A DNA stretch of 6,273 bases from Thermoplasmata archaeon (GCA_030040865.1 JASHSX010000067.1:1-6273), one strand, 5' to 3'; positions 1 through 5,667 are shown, numbered from the stretch's first letter. Notes: generated from the letters alone by a model not told the origin. Numbers and translations are program-made.

Positions 1-1052
1 AGGTAGAGGAAGAACGGCACGCCCGCGAGCGCCGTGAAGATGCCGATCGGGAGGACCGAGTTCTGGTAGACGAGGAGCGAGACGTCCCGCGCTCCGAGCA
101 GGAAGACGGCCCCGACGATCGCGGCTCCGGGGAGCACGACCCGATAGTCGCTCGACACCACGCGGCGCACGATGTGGGGCGAGACGAGCCCGACGAACCC
201 GATCACGCCCGTGAACGCTACCGCGAGCGCGGTGAGCATCGACGCGAGCAGGAGCACCCGGAGTCGCACCCGTCTAGCATCCACGCCCGCGCTCTGCGCC
301 ACGTCGTGACCGAGCTGGATCAGGTTGAGTTCCCGACCGTGGAGCGCGAGGATCGACGCGAGGATCATGACGCCGCCGAGGACGATCCCGTCGTACGTCC
401 AGTCCGCGAGGCCGAGACCGCCCAGCAGCCAGAACGTCACCTGGACGCTCCCGGACGGGTTCGAGAGGAGCATGAGCGAGAGGATGGCCGAGAGAAGGTA
501 GGCGAGGGCGACGCCGGCGAGCAGCAGGGTCTCGACCGAGCCGTAGCGGCCGCGGGCCACGCCGAGGATCAGGAGGCCGGTCGCGATCGACCCCAGGAAG
601 GCGAACAGCGGCAGGTAGACGTACGCCTCGGCGAGGCCGATCTGGTAGACGTAGATGATCGCGGCGCCGATCGTCCCCCCGCTCGAGATCCCCAACAGGA
701 ACGGGTCCGCGAGGGGATTGCGGAAGATCCCCTGCAGGGACGCCCCGGAGATCCCGAGCGCCGCCCCGACGGCGAGCGCCAGCAGGATCTCCGGTACGAT
801 CAGCTGCCAGACGCTGATGGTGTAGGCCGTGCACAGTTCCGGCGAGACCGGCGTGCCGGCGCACGGCTGCGGGAAGAGGGCGCCGTTCGTGATCTCGTGG
901 AGGAGGATCTGGAAGACGTCCCGTGCCGGGATCGGGACGGTGCCAAGGAGTGGCGACAGCACGAAGATGAGGACGAACCCGGCCGTGACGAGGAGCCCGA
1001 GCGAAAGCCGATCGAGGGCGCGCGATCGGATGCCCCCGGGCGCCGCCGACAC
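1..1052 (-). CDS. FecCD/BtuC-family ABC transporter permease (C-terminus cut by window edge)
   Basis: This is the membrane permease of a type II ABC importer for cobalamin, ferric siderophore or haem. I translated it by hand because it has no stop in the window. The start is GTG at 1052; the binding-protein stop lies in the same frame ten codons upstream, and GTG is the first usable start after it. There are 350 complete codons. Family signatures are the QGIFRNPLADP motif (residues 107-117), the coupling segment AGVDARRVR (255-263), GVIGFVGLVSPHIVRR (282-297) and the terminal PIGIFTALAGVPFFLY (335-350). FecCD proteins usually run 330-350 residues, so only a few residues are missing. About ten hydrophobic helices are visible. 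Two features are unusual: the usual Pro-Arg before TM2 is Pro-Glu (87-88), and the loop after TM1 is long and holds Cys64 and Cys74. It follows the binding-protein gene by 27 nt, so the two are probably co-transcribed. The family call is secure; the substrate is unknown. Confidence 0.93.
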   Translation of the reverse strand, partial: MSAAPGGIRSRALDRLSLGLLVTAGFVLIFVLSPLLGTVPIPARDVFQILLHEITNGALFPQPCAGTPVSPELCTAYTISVWQLIVPEILLALAVGAALGISGASLQGIFRNPLADPFLLGISSGGTIGAAIIYVYQIGLAEAYVYLPLFAFLGSIATGLLILGVARGRYGSVETLLLAGVALAYLLSAILSLMLLSNPSGSVQVTFWLLGGLGLADWTYDGIVLGGVMILASILALHGRELNLIQLGHDVAQSAGVDARRVRLRVLLLASMLTALAVAFTGVIGFVGLVSPHIVRRVVSSDYRVVLPGAAIVGAVFLLGARDVSLLVYQNSVLPIGIFTALAGVPFFLY

Positions 1053-1079
1053 GCTCCGGCCCCCGCCCTGCAGGTCGGG

Positions 1080-2102
1080 TTACGCGTCCACGCCGGGGTG
1101 CAGGGTGGCCAGGAGGGTCGGGAGCCCGGAGAGGATCATGGTCGGATCCGGCTCCGTGAGCCAGTTCGAGTCGATGCCGGTGATGTTGCCGTCCTGGACT
1201 GCCGTGAAATCGGACCATTCCGGCCCGGCGGCGTAGGAGCTTTCGTTCAGCCCGAACCCGGTGGCATAGACGATCCAGCTCGGGTCGTACACGAGCACCT
1301 GTTCGGGCGAGAGCTCCGGATACGCGAGGGTCGAGTTCGCGCCGATACTGGCGCCGCCGGCGAGCTCGATCAGCGACTCCCCGAAGCTGGAGGGGCCGAA
1401 GGTCCAGTACCCGTTCGCGTCGGCATCGTACGTGACGAGGACGGTCGGCAGGGTGTACAGCGTGGAGTCGATCTCCGTTGCATTGTACAGCTCGCCGCTG
1501 AGCTGGGCGTTGATCGCGCGGGCCGTCGCGTTGAGGCCGAAAATCTCACCGACCAGGCTGACGTCCACGAGGATCCCGCTGAGGGTGGGGGGCTGGAGGA
1601 TCACGACCGGCAGGCCGAGCGTGCTCGAGATCTCCTCCACGTCCCCGACCGACAGGATCGTCGACGTGAGCACGAGCTGCGGCGTGACGTTCACCAGGCT
1701 CTCCGCGTCGAACGTCGGTCCGATCTGGACGCACATCGAGGAGGAGAGGTTCCACAGAGAGATCTGGTCGGGCGAGTAGTCCTCGGCGATACCGCCGAGC
1801 GCGGCAGCATAGCAGTCGATGCCGACGACGTGGCTCCGGAGCCCGAGCCGGAACATGATGTCCATGATGTTGGGGGAGAGCACCGCGACCCGGCTCGGGT
1901 CGACCGGAACTTGCACGGTGCGGCCTAGGTCATCGGTCACCGTGATCGTGCCCGGGGTCGAATGCGACGCAGGGCGCAGGGCGAAGTACCCCGCCGTGGC
2001 GACGACCGCCGCGCCCGCGACGACGAGGACCACCACGACGAACAGCGCGACCGATACCGTCCGCGGCGCGGGCTTGGGCGCCGGCGTCTCGTTCAACGAC
2101 AT
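1080..2102 (-). CDS. Metal-chelate ABC transporter substrate-binding protein (BtuF/FepB-like, helical-backbone type)
   Basis: This 340-residue cell-surface protein should capture cobalamin or a ferric chelate and pass it to the adjacent permease. The N-terminus has a short polar stretch and one hydrophobic helix (about 16-42), then a Ser/Pro/Thr spacer. I see no lipobox, so it is probably membrane-anchored. The domain opens with the family pattern ITVTDDLGRTVQVPVDPSRV (53-72), followed by the SPNIMDIMFRLGL and VVGID segments. The second lobe has the usual beta-alpha pattern (YWTFGPSSFGESLIELAGG, 232-250; LSPEQVLVYDPSWIVYATG, 264-282). I chose ATG at 2102 because the hydrophobic anchor follows it, a TATA box lies about 29 nt upstream, and the longer reading from 2228 would run into the tRNA gene. 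Seven N-x-S/T sequons lie outside the anchor, consistent with archaeal N-glycosylation. Cys97 and Cys124 could form a disulfide. The substrate is not identifiable. Confidence 0.92.
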   Translation of the reverse strand: MSLNETPAPKPAPRTVSVALFVVVVLVVAGAAVVATAGYFALRPASHSTPGTITVTDDLGRTVQVPVDPSRVAVLSPNIMDIMFRLGLRSHVVGIDCYAAALGGIAEDYSPDQISLWNLSSSMCVQIGPTFDAESLVNVTPQLVLTSTILSVGDVEEISSTLGLPVVILQPPTLSGILVDVSLVGEIFGLNATARAINAQLSGELYNATEIDSTLYTLPTVLVTYDADANGYWTFGPSSFGESLIELAGGASIGANSTLAYPELSPEQVLVYDPSWIVYATGFGLNESSYAAGPEWSDFTAVQDGNITGIDSNWLTEPDPTMILSGLPTLLATLHPGVDA

Positions 2103-2110
2103 TGGTTTTG

Positions 2111-2123
2111 AGACAAACAGTCT
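2111..2123. promoter_or_regulatory. Short dyad at the promoter, possible operator
   Basis: The sequence AGAC-N5-GTCT forms a 4-bp inverted repeat in an A/T-rich stretch (about 2101-2132) between the TATA box and the start codon of the uptake unit. A repressor bound here would cover the transcription start. Metal-responsive DtxR/IdeR-type repressors commonly control such transporters in archaea, but the arms are short and match no consensus I can name, so this is only a candidate. Confidence 0.25.
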
Positions 2124-2126
2124 TTC

Positions 2127-2134
2127 GGATAAGC
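2127..2134 (-). promoter_or_regulatory. TATA box for the binding-protein/permease unit
   Basis: On the minus strand this reads GCTTATCC, an A/T-rich island in GC-rich DNA. Its centre is about 29 nt upstream of the ATG at 2102. With the usual archaeal TATA-to-start distance of 25-27 nt, transcription would begin within a few bases of the ATG, giving a leaderless or nearly leaderless mRNA. No Shine-Dalgarno sequence is visible, which fits. Confidence 0.6.
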
Positions 2135-2181
2135 GTTGCCCGACGAGCGGGTCGCCAAGGCGGCGGCGGGGGTCGCCGACG

Positions 2182-2193
2182 AAAAACGATATC
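2182..2193 (+). promoter_or_regulatory. BRE/TATA element for tRNA-Trp
   Basis: An A/T-rich element AAAAACGATATC lies in otherwise GC-rich DNA, with its TATA-like core (2187-2193) centred about 31 nt upstream of the first base of the mature tRNA. That spacing puts the transcription start a few bases before the tRNA 5' end, leaving a short leader for RNase P to remove. Confidence 0.55.
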
Positions 2194-2220
2194 TCCCCGG
2201 GCACTCCCCCCGGGGTCGGA

Positions 2221-2384
2221 GGGAGCATAGGCTAATCTGGCAGACCAGCGGGCTCCAGTCAGGAGGGCCGACCGGCCCTCCTGCGAAGATTTGGGTCTGC
2301 GGAGGGACGCTCGGCGTCCCCGTGACGAGTGACTGGAGCGCGCGGAGAGACCCGCATATCGGGGTTCAAATCCCCGTGCTCCCA
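2221..2384 (+). tRNA. trnW: tRNA-Trp (anticodon CCA) with an archaeal intron
   Basis: Exon 1 is 2221-2258 and exon 2 is 2350-2384. The acceptor stem pairs GGGAGCA (2221-2227) with TGCTCCC (2377-2383), with discriminator A at 2384. U8 is present, GG at 2239-2240 marks the D loop, and A26 is present. The D stem is weak: G10-C25 and G11-C24 pair, C12 faces A23, and U13-G22 is a wobble. The anticodon stem is GCGGG (2248-2252) with CCCGC (2351-2355), and the spliced loop is CTCCAGA with anticodon CCA at 2255-2257. The T arm is CGGGG-TTCAAAT-CCCCG (2360-2376) with a 4-nt variable loop. The 3' CCA is not encoded (CCT follows the discriminator), so it must be added enzymatically. Removing the intron restores a normal seven-base anticodon loop. 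This gene decodes UGG. Confidence 0.95.
2259..2349 (+). other. tRNA-Trp intron (91 nt, position 37/38, bulge-helix-bulge)
   Basis: The splice sites follow from a bulge-helix-bulge. CTCC (2253-2256) pairs with GGAG (2344-2347). The 3-nt bulges are AGT (2257-2259) and AGA (2348-2350), each cut after its second base by the archaeal splicing endonuclease. The intron holds a perfect 10-bp hairpin with GACC loop (2260-2283) and a perfect 7-bp hairpin with TCG loop (2304-2320). GTGACGA (2323-2329) resembles a box C, and 2330-2339 is perfectly complementary to 2252-2261, which spans the anticodon and the 5' splice junction. Haloarchaeal tRNA-Trp introns are known box C/D guides for C34 and U39. Here a clear box D (CTGA) is missing and base 39 is C, so guide function is inference. 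The outer helix of a full BHB is not obvious. Confidence 0.85.
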
Positions 2385-2433
2385 CCTCCCCTTTCCCGCC
2401 GGGCCGGGCCCCGCGACGGTCCCTCAGGCGGTC

Positions 2434-2442
2434 AACCTAAGC
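2434..2442 (+). promoter_or_regulatory. TATA-type promoter of the phosphoribosyltransferase gene
   Basis: The A/T-rich stretch AACCTAAGC is centred about 34 nt before the ATG at 2472. This predicts transcription starting around 2463-2466 and a leader of under ten bases. No convincing Shine-Dalgarno sequence precedes the ATG. The element resembles the CTTAAG and CTATAA boxes ahead of the downstream genes. Confidence 0.5.
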
Positions 2443-2471
2443 CCCGTGCCGGTCCTGCGGGAGCGATCGCG

Positions 2472-3134
2472 ATGGACGAGCGAGGGCCGCTCGAGCCGCT
2501 GCCCGGTCGCGCGGAGGCGGGTCGACGCCTGGGGCTCGCGCTCGCCCACCTCCGACCGAGCCGCCCGGTCGTGCTCGGACTCCCCCGCGGGGGAGTCCCG
2601 GTGGCGGACCCGATCGCCCGGAGCCTGCGGGCCCCGCTCGATGTCCTCGTCGTCCGCAAGATCGGGGCCCCGGGGAATCCGGAGTACGGGCTCGGCGCGG
2701 TCGTCGAGGGCGGTGGACTGTACCTCGATCGCCCCCGGCTCCAGGAGGTGGGGGTCACGGAGGCTGAGCTCGGTCCGTCGATCCGGGCGGAGCGGGAACG
2801 GGCCGAACGTGAGGCGACCCGTTACCGGGCGGGCCGCCCCCGCGTGGGGATCGAGGGCCGGGTCGTGGTCGTCGTCGATGACGGGGTCGCGACGGGAGGC
2901 AGCGCGATCGCCGCCGTCCGGAGTCTCCGAGCGGAAGGTGCACGACGTATCGTGGTGGCCCTCGGGGTCGGTCCTCCCGACGCGATCGCTCGGCTGGGGC
3001 GGGAAGCGGAGGAGGTGGTCGTCCTCCTCGCGCCTCCCGCGTTCTACGCGGTCGGCCAGTGGTACGACGACTTCGCTCCGGTACCGGAGAGGACCGTCGT
3101 TCGACTGCTGGAGACCCCGCCCGAGCGCGATTAA
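2472..3134 (+). CDS. Predicted phosphoribosyltransferase (COG1926-like, PRTase type I fold)
   Basis: This encodes 220 residues. The type I PRTase signature for binding PRPP is VVVVVDDGVATGGS (131-144): a beta strand, two acidic residues, and a Gly/Thr loop that grips the 5-phosphate. The N-terminal part has LGLPRGGVPVADPIARSLRAP (35-55) and LDVLVVRKIGAPGNPEYGLGAV (56-77), a combination I associate with the uncharacterised COG1926 family rather than with a defined purine or pyrimidine salvage enzyme. An Arg/Glu-rich segment (105-120) probably forms the flexible hood before the PRPP motif. I start at ATG 2472 because the TATA-like box is just upstream and the open frame further upstream reads through the tRNA gene. 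It ends 88 nt before the VOC gene, which has its own promoter. Catalytic class is well supported; the base substrate is unknown. Confidence 0.88.
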   Translation: MDERGPLEPLPGRAEAGRRLGLALAHLRPSRPVVLGLPRGGVPVADPIARSLRAPLDVLVVRKIGAPGNPEYGLGAVVEGGGLYLDRPRLQEVGVTEAELGPSIRAERERAEREATRYRAGRPRVGIEGRVVVVVDDGVATGGSAIAAVRSLRAEGARRIVVALGVGPPDAIARLGREAEEVVVLLAPPAFYAVGQWYDDFAPVPERTVVRLLETPPERD

Positions 3135-3139
3135 CTCGG

Positions 3140-3156
3140 CCGGGAAGTCCTCCCGG
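3140..3156 (+). terminator. Hairpin just after the phosphoribosyltransferase stop
   Basis: CCGGGA (3140-3145) and TCCCGG (3151-3156) form a perfect 6-bp stem with a 5-nt loop, six bases after the stop at 3134 and ahead of the next promoter. No T-run follows, and archaeal termination normally relies on T-rich tracts, so a terminator role is weak. In DNA this GC-rich, short stems also arise by chance. Confidence 0.2.
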
Positions 3157-3172
3157 GGCGGCCCGGCGGGAG

Positions 3173-3180
3173 CCTATAAG
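3173..3180 (+). promoter_or_regulatory. TATA box of the VOC gene
   Basis: CCTATAAG is the best match to a canonical archaeal TATA box in the window. It is centred about 47 nt before the ATG at 3223, predicting transcription from about 3201-3204 and a leader of roughly 20 nt without an evident Shine-Dalgarno sequence. Confidence 0.6.
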
Positions 3181-3222
3181 TCGCGCCGCGGCTCCCCCGC
3201 CACGGCGGTCGCGGGCGAAGCG

Positions 3223-3627
3223 ATGGTCCTCGAGTACACGGGCATCCGGGTCCGCGACCTCGATCGAGCGACGCGGTTCTACACGGAGGGGCTGGGTCTC
3301 CGGTCGGGGCCCTCGGGGCGAATGGCCGCGGGTGGCCAGTGGCGAGAGCTGCACGATCCCGACTCGCGGGCGATCCTCGAGCTGAATTTCTACCCCGGCG
3401 ACCCCGCCTACCGCGAGGGCGACGAACTCGACCACCTGGGCTTCCGGGTCGACGATCTCGACGACACGGTGGAGCGGCTCGTCCGCCTGGGCGCTCGCGT
3501 CCGGATCCCGGCGTTCGTCGAGGGGCCCGACCGGCTCGTGTTCCTGAGCGACCCCGACGGGGTGTGGATCGAGCTCGTGGAGCACCGCTCCGACGACGTG
3601 CCCCCGGCGTCGCGGGCCGGGGCGTAG
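3223..3627 (+). CDS. VOC superfamily protein (glyoxalase/dioxygenase fold)
   Basis: This is a 134-residue cytosolic protein with two beta-alpha-beta-beta-beta modules of the vicinal oxygen chelate fold. Module 1 begins EYTGIRVRDLDRATRFYTEG (4-23) and reaches the strand RAILELNFYP (49-58). Module 2 begins LDHLGFRVDDLDDTVERL (69-86) and ends RLVFLSDPDGVWIELVEH (104-121). Aligned by eye with glyoxalase I, three of the four metal ligands are present: Glu53, His71 and Glu117. The first, normally His, is Tyr5. The closing DPDG-x-WIEL motif is typical of lactoylglutathione lyase-like members. It could detoxify methylglyoxal or a related aldehyde, or act as an isomerase or dioxygenase; the sequence does not decide. 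The Pro/Arg/Ala tail (126-134) is probably disordered. Its stop is in the same frame as the next gene, with 69 nt between them. Confidence 0.88.
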   Translation: MVLEYTGIRVRDLDRATRFYTEGLGLRSGPSGRMAAGGQWRELHDPDSRAILELNFYPGDPAYREGDELDHLGFRVDDLDDTVERLVRLGARVRIPAFVEGPDRLVFLSDPDGVWIELVEHRSDDVPPASRAGA

Positions 3628-3655
3628 GCGGCGAACTCGGCTCCGTCCACCGAGG

Positions 3656-3664
3656 AGGATAAGA
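3656..3664 (+). promoter_or_regulatory. TATA-like element of the flippase gene
   Basis: AGGATAAGA is centred about 37 nt before the GTG at 3697, so transcription would begin near 3685-3687 with a leader of about ten bases. The preceding purine-rich run (GAGGAGG, 3652-3658) fits a BRE. It is too far from the start codon to act as a ribosome binding site. Confidence 0.45.
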
Positions 3665-3696
3665 AGTGGGGCCCGTCATGGGCTCCGCGGTCTCCT

Positions 3697-5442
3697 GTGG
3701 CCTCCTCGGGGTCGTCGAACGGCGCCGCCGCGCAGACGCCCAAGGTCCCGCAGCTCGCCCTCTCCCTGACCCTGAGCTCGGGGGCGGTCTTCGGCGCCGC
3801 CCTCGCGACCCAGCTCATCGGGTTCATCGGCAGCCTGTTCCTCTACAAGCAGATCGGGATCTCCGTCGATGGGCGGGTGCTGCTCGGCACGGTCCAGTTC
3901 TTCCTGCTGATCGGTTCCTCGATCAACGGCGTCGGTGACCTTCGCCTCGGGACCGCGTTCACCTACTACCTCGCCCGCGGAAAGCCGGCGCGGGACAACA
4001 CGTCGGCGTACCTGCTGATCCGCATGATGATGGTCGCCGCCGCCGGGGTGGTGATCTTCGTCATCGCCCCGCTCTCGATCGCCGGCTCGCAGATCGCGGC
4101 CGGAAACGCCGAGCTGACGTCGCTCGGGATCTTCCTCCTCCTCCCGATCCTCTGGTCGTTCTCGACCGTCTACAACCAGCTGTTCATCGGCGAAGGGAAC
4201 TCGCTCAAGGCCCAGTATCCCGGCCTCGTCGAGTCGATCGCGCGACTCCCCGTCCTCATCTTCGTCGCGTACCGCGATCCGACGATCCAGGGGCTCACGC
4301 TCGCCTACGTCGTCGGCGCGACCGCCTCGACCCTCTACTCGATCCCGGCGCTCACGAGCCGGTTACGGAAGTTCCGCTGGACCGAGGGGACGCGGCTGTT
4401 CCGGTTCGCCTGGCCGCTCATGGGCAGTCTCATGCTGAACTACTTCGTCACGAACATGATCCCGCTCATCGTCAACGCGGCGCTGGGCGCGGAGCAGTTG
4501 AGCATCTTCCTGGCCGCGAACGGCTTCCGGATCCTCGTGCTCTCGCTCCCGGCCGCGGTCACGACGCCGCTGTTCCCGTACCTGGCGGGGCTGCACCGAC
4601 AGGAACGGTACGAGGCGTTACGTCGGAGCACCTGGCAGGCGCTGCGGTATTCCTCGATGCTGCTCGTCCCCGGCGTGGTCGCGCTCGTCACGTACCGGTA
4701 CAACTTCCTCAACGTGTTCGCGAACGCCGCCTATGCCCAGGCCGGGGCGGTCCCGCTCGCCATCCTGGTCGTGGGCGCGATCCCGCTGGCGCTCAGCCAG
4801 ATCATGCAGTCCAGCATCAACGCCACCGGCCGCCAGCGCCTTGAGCTGTACATCACGAGCACCCAGGTCTCCGTCCTCTTCGCCGCCGTCTTCATCCTCC
4901 TCTGGCCGGGGAAGCTGTTCCCGGCCAGCCAGGGCCTCGTGGCCGGCTCGGTCGCCGTGCTCGCCTCCTCGGCCGCCGCGCTCGCGCTCAACACCTACTT
5001 CATGGAGCGGCTGATCGCGGTGCACATCCACGCCCGCTCGATCGCCGGCATCACGGTGAGCGCCGCGGGGGCGTTCGGGGCGTTCTGGCTGCTCAACCAC
5101 GAGCACCTGTTCCCGGTGAGCACGTGGTACGAGCTCCTCTCGGCCGTCCTGCTCGGGTTCGCCGTCTACTTCCTCATCCTCGCCGCGATCGGGGAGCTCT
5201 CCCGCGAGGACGTCCACCGGATCGCCCGTTCGATCGGTCTACCGGCGTGGCTCTACAACGCGGCCGGCCGCCTCTGCTGGCGATTGAACTCCCCGGACCT
5301 CCCGCCGGTCGACCTCTCCCGCGCCACGGCGCTCCGCCAGACCGAGCTGCCCGAGACGTTCACGGGTACGACCGAGATGCCGCCGTTCGAGGCGATCCCG
5401 TCGGAGGAACCGCCCGAGAACGACCGCAGCGGCCCGAACTGA
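3697..5442 (+). CDS. Flippase-like integral membrane protein (MATE/Wzx, MOP superfamily)
   Basis: This 581-residue inner-membrane protein has about 14 hydrophobic segments (roughly 26-48, 62-80, 104-127, 140-160, 178-192, 200-220, 236-258, 266-296, 318-333, 350-372, 388-404, 412-432, 448-466, 480-500). This is the layout of polysaccharide and lipid-linked oligosaccharide flippases. In the second half, SSINATGRQRLELYITSTQ (372-390) resembles the N-x-x-G-R-x-x loop common in Wzx-like proteins. The start is GTG 3697: it is the first start codon in frame after the upstream gene's stop, and a TATA-like box lies 37 nt upstream. The N-terminal 20 residues are polar, and the last 75 or so form a cytoplasmic tail, Pro/Glu-rich at the end. 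A likely role is flipping a lipid-linked glycan for surface polysaccharide or protein glycosylation, but no glycosyltransferase lies nearby, so a different MATE-type substrate remains possible. Confidence 0.85.
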   Translation: MASSGSSNGAAAQTPKVPQLALSLTLSSGAVFGAALATQLIGFIGSLFLYKQIGISVDGRVLLGTVQFFLLIGSSINGVGDLRLGTAFTYYLARGKPARDNTSAYLLIRMMMVAAAGVVIFVIAPLSIAGSQIAAGNAELTSLGIFLLLPILWSFSTVYNQLFIGEGNSLKAQYPGLVESIARLPVLIFVAYRDPTIQGLTLAYVVGATASTLYSIPALTSRLRKFRWTEGTRLFRFAWPLMGSLMLNYFVTNMIPLIVNAALGAEQLSIFLAANGFRILVLSLPAAVTTPLFPYLAGLHRQERYEALRRSTWQALRYSSMLLVPGVVALVTYRYNFLNVFANAAYAQAGAVPLAILVVGAIPLALSQIMQSSINATGRQRLELYITSTQVSVLFAAVFILLWPGKLFPASQGLVAGSVAVLASSAAALALNTYFMERLIAVHIHARSIAGITVSAAGAFGAFWLLNHEHLFPVSTWYELLSAVLLGFAVYFLILAAIGELSREDVHRIARSIGLPAWLYNAAGRLCWRLNSPDLPPVDLSRATALRQTELPETFTGTTEMPPFEAIPSEEPPENDRSGPN

Positions 5443-5466
5443 CCGCGGCGATCGCCGCTCGGTACC

Positions 5467-5512
5467 GTCCGCGGAGGCCGGCATGGCGAACGCCGCACGG
5501 TCCTCCGCAGAC
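5467..5512. other. Structured intergenic segment (long imperfect hairpin)
   Basis: GCGGAGG (5471-5477) pairs perfectly with CCTCCGC (5502-5508). GTC outside it (5467-5469) also pairs with GAC (5510-5512) across one C/A mismatch. Inside, CGGC (5479-5482) pairs with GCCG (5492-5495). It sits just after the flippase stop in a 225-nt gap. A second stem, CGACCCG (5530-5536) with CGGGTCG (5546-5552), follows. These could be 3'-end processing structures, a small RNA or chance. The rest of the gap up to the promoter shows no convincing gene. Confidence 0.25.
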
Positions 5513-5621
5513 CGCATTCGTGGGGTCCCCGACCCGTCGCCTCGTCGGGTCGTTCGCGACGCGCCGGTCAGGGCGGGGCCCAAGGCCGAGGCGGCCGGTT
5601 TGTCGTCGCGCGAGCGTCACA

Positions 5622-5631
5622 GAGCTTAAGC
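5622..5631 (+). promoter_or_regulatory. TATA-type promoter of the Fe-S carrier gene
   Basis: The stretch GAGCTTAAGC, with core CTTAAG at 5625-5630, is centred about 41 nt before the ATG at 5668. This predicts transcription from about 5652-5654 and a leader of roughly 15 nt that carries a Shine-Dalgarno sequence. Confidence 0.55.
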
Positions 5632-5657
5632 CGTCCGGGCCGGTGGTCACTTTGCCC

Positions 5658-5664
5658 GGAGGAG
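5658..5664 (+). promoter_or_regulatory. Shine-Dalgarno sequence of the Fe-S carrier gene
   Basis: GGAGGAG sits three bases before the ATG, with the GGAGG core five bases before it. It is the only strong ribosome binding site of properly spaced type in the window. It fixes the start at 5668 and sets this gene apart from its leaderless or short-leader neighbours. Confidence 0.7.
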
Positions 5665-5667
5665 AGT

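Noticed and set aside
274..1218. Minus-strand 314-codon open frame overlapping the permease
   Set aside because: It is Arg/Pro/His-rich with no membrane segments. The frame beside it encodes a clear FecCD permease with all family motifs.
174..1928. Long 584-codon open frame on the plus strand opposite the transporter genes
   Set aside because: Its product is a low-complexity string of Arg, Glu, Asp and Pro. It is the antisense shadow of the permease and binding-protein genes, a usual artefact in GC-rich DNA.
2195..2217. CCCCGGG repeats just before the tRNA as a regulatory hairpin
   Set aside because: The CCCGGG units are self-palindromic runs in C/G-rich DNA directly upstream of the tRNA start. 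They are explained by base composition and leave no clear specific structure.
2103..2228. Upstream start (ATG at 2228) for the binding protein
   Set aside because: It would begin inside the tRNA-Trp gene, and the added 42 residues are not signal-like. The ATG at 2102 has a TATA box at the right distance and is followed by the membrane anchor.
2136..2471. N-terminal extension of the phosphoribosyltransferase
   Set aside because: The extra 112 codons read through the tRNA gene and its intron. The domain begins right after the ATG at 2472, which has its own promoter-like box.
2294..5512. 12-nt sequence shared in inverted orientation between the tRNA intron (2294-2305) and the gap at 5502-5512
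   Set aside because: Matches of this length are expected by chance among all pairs of positions in a 6.3-kb GC-rich window, and nothing else around the two sites matches.
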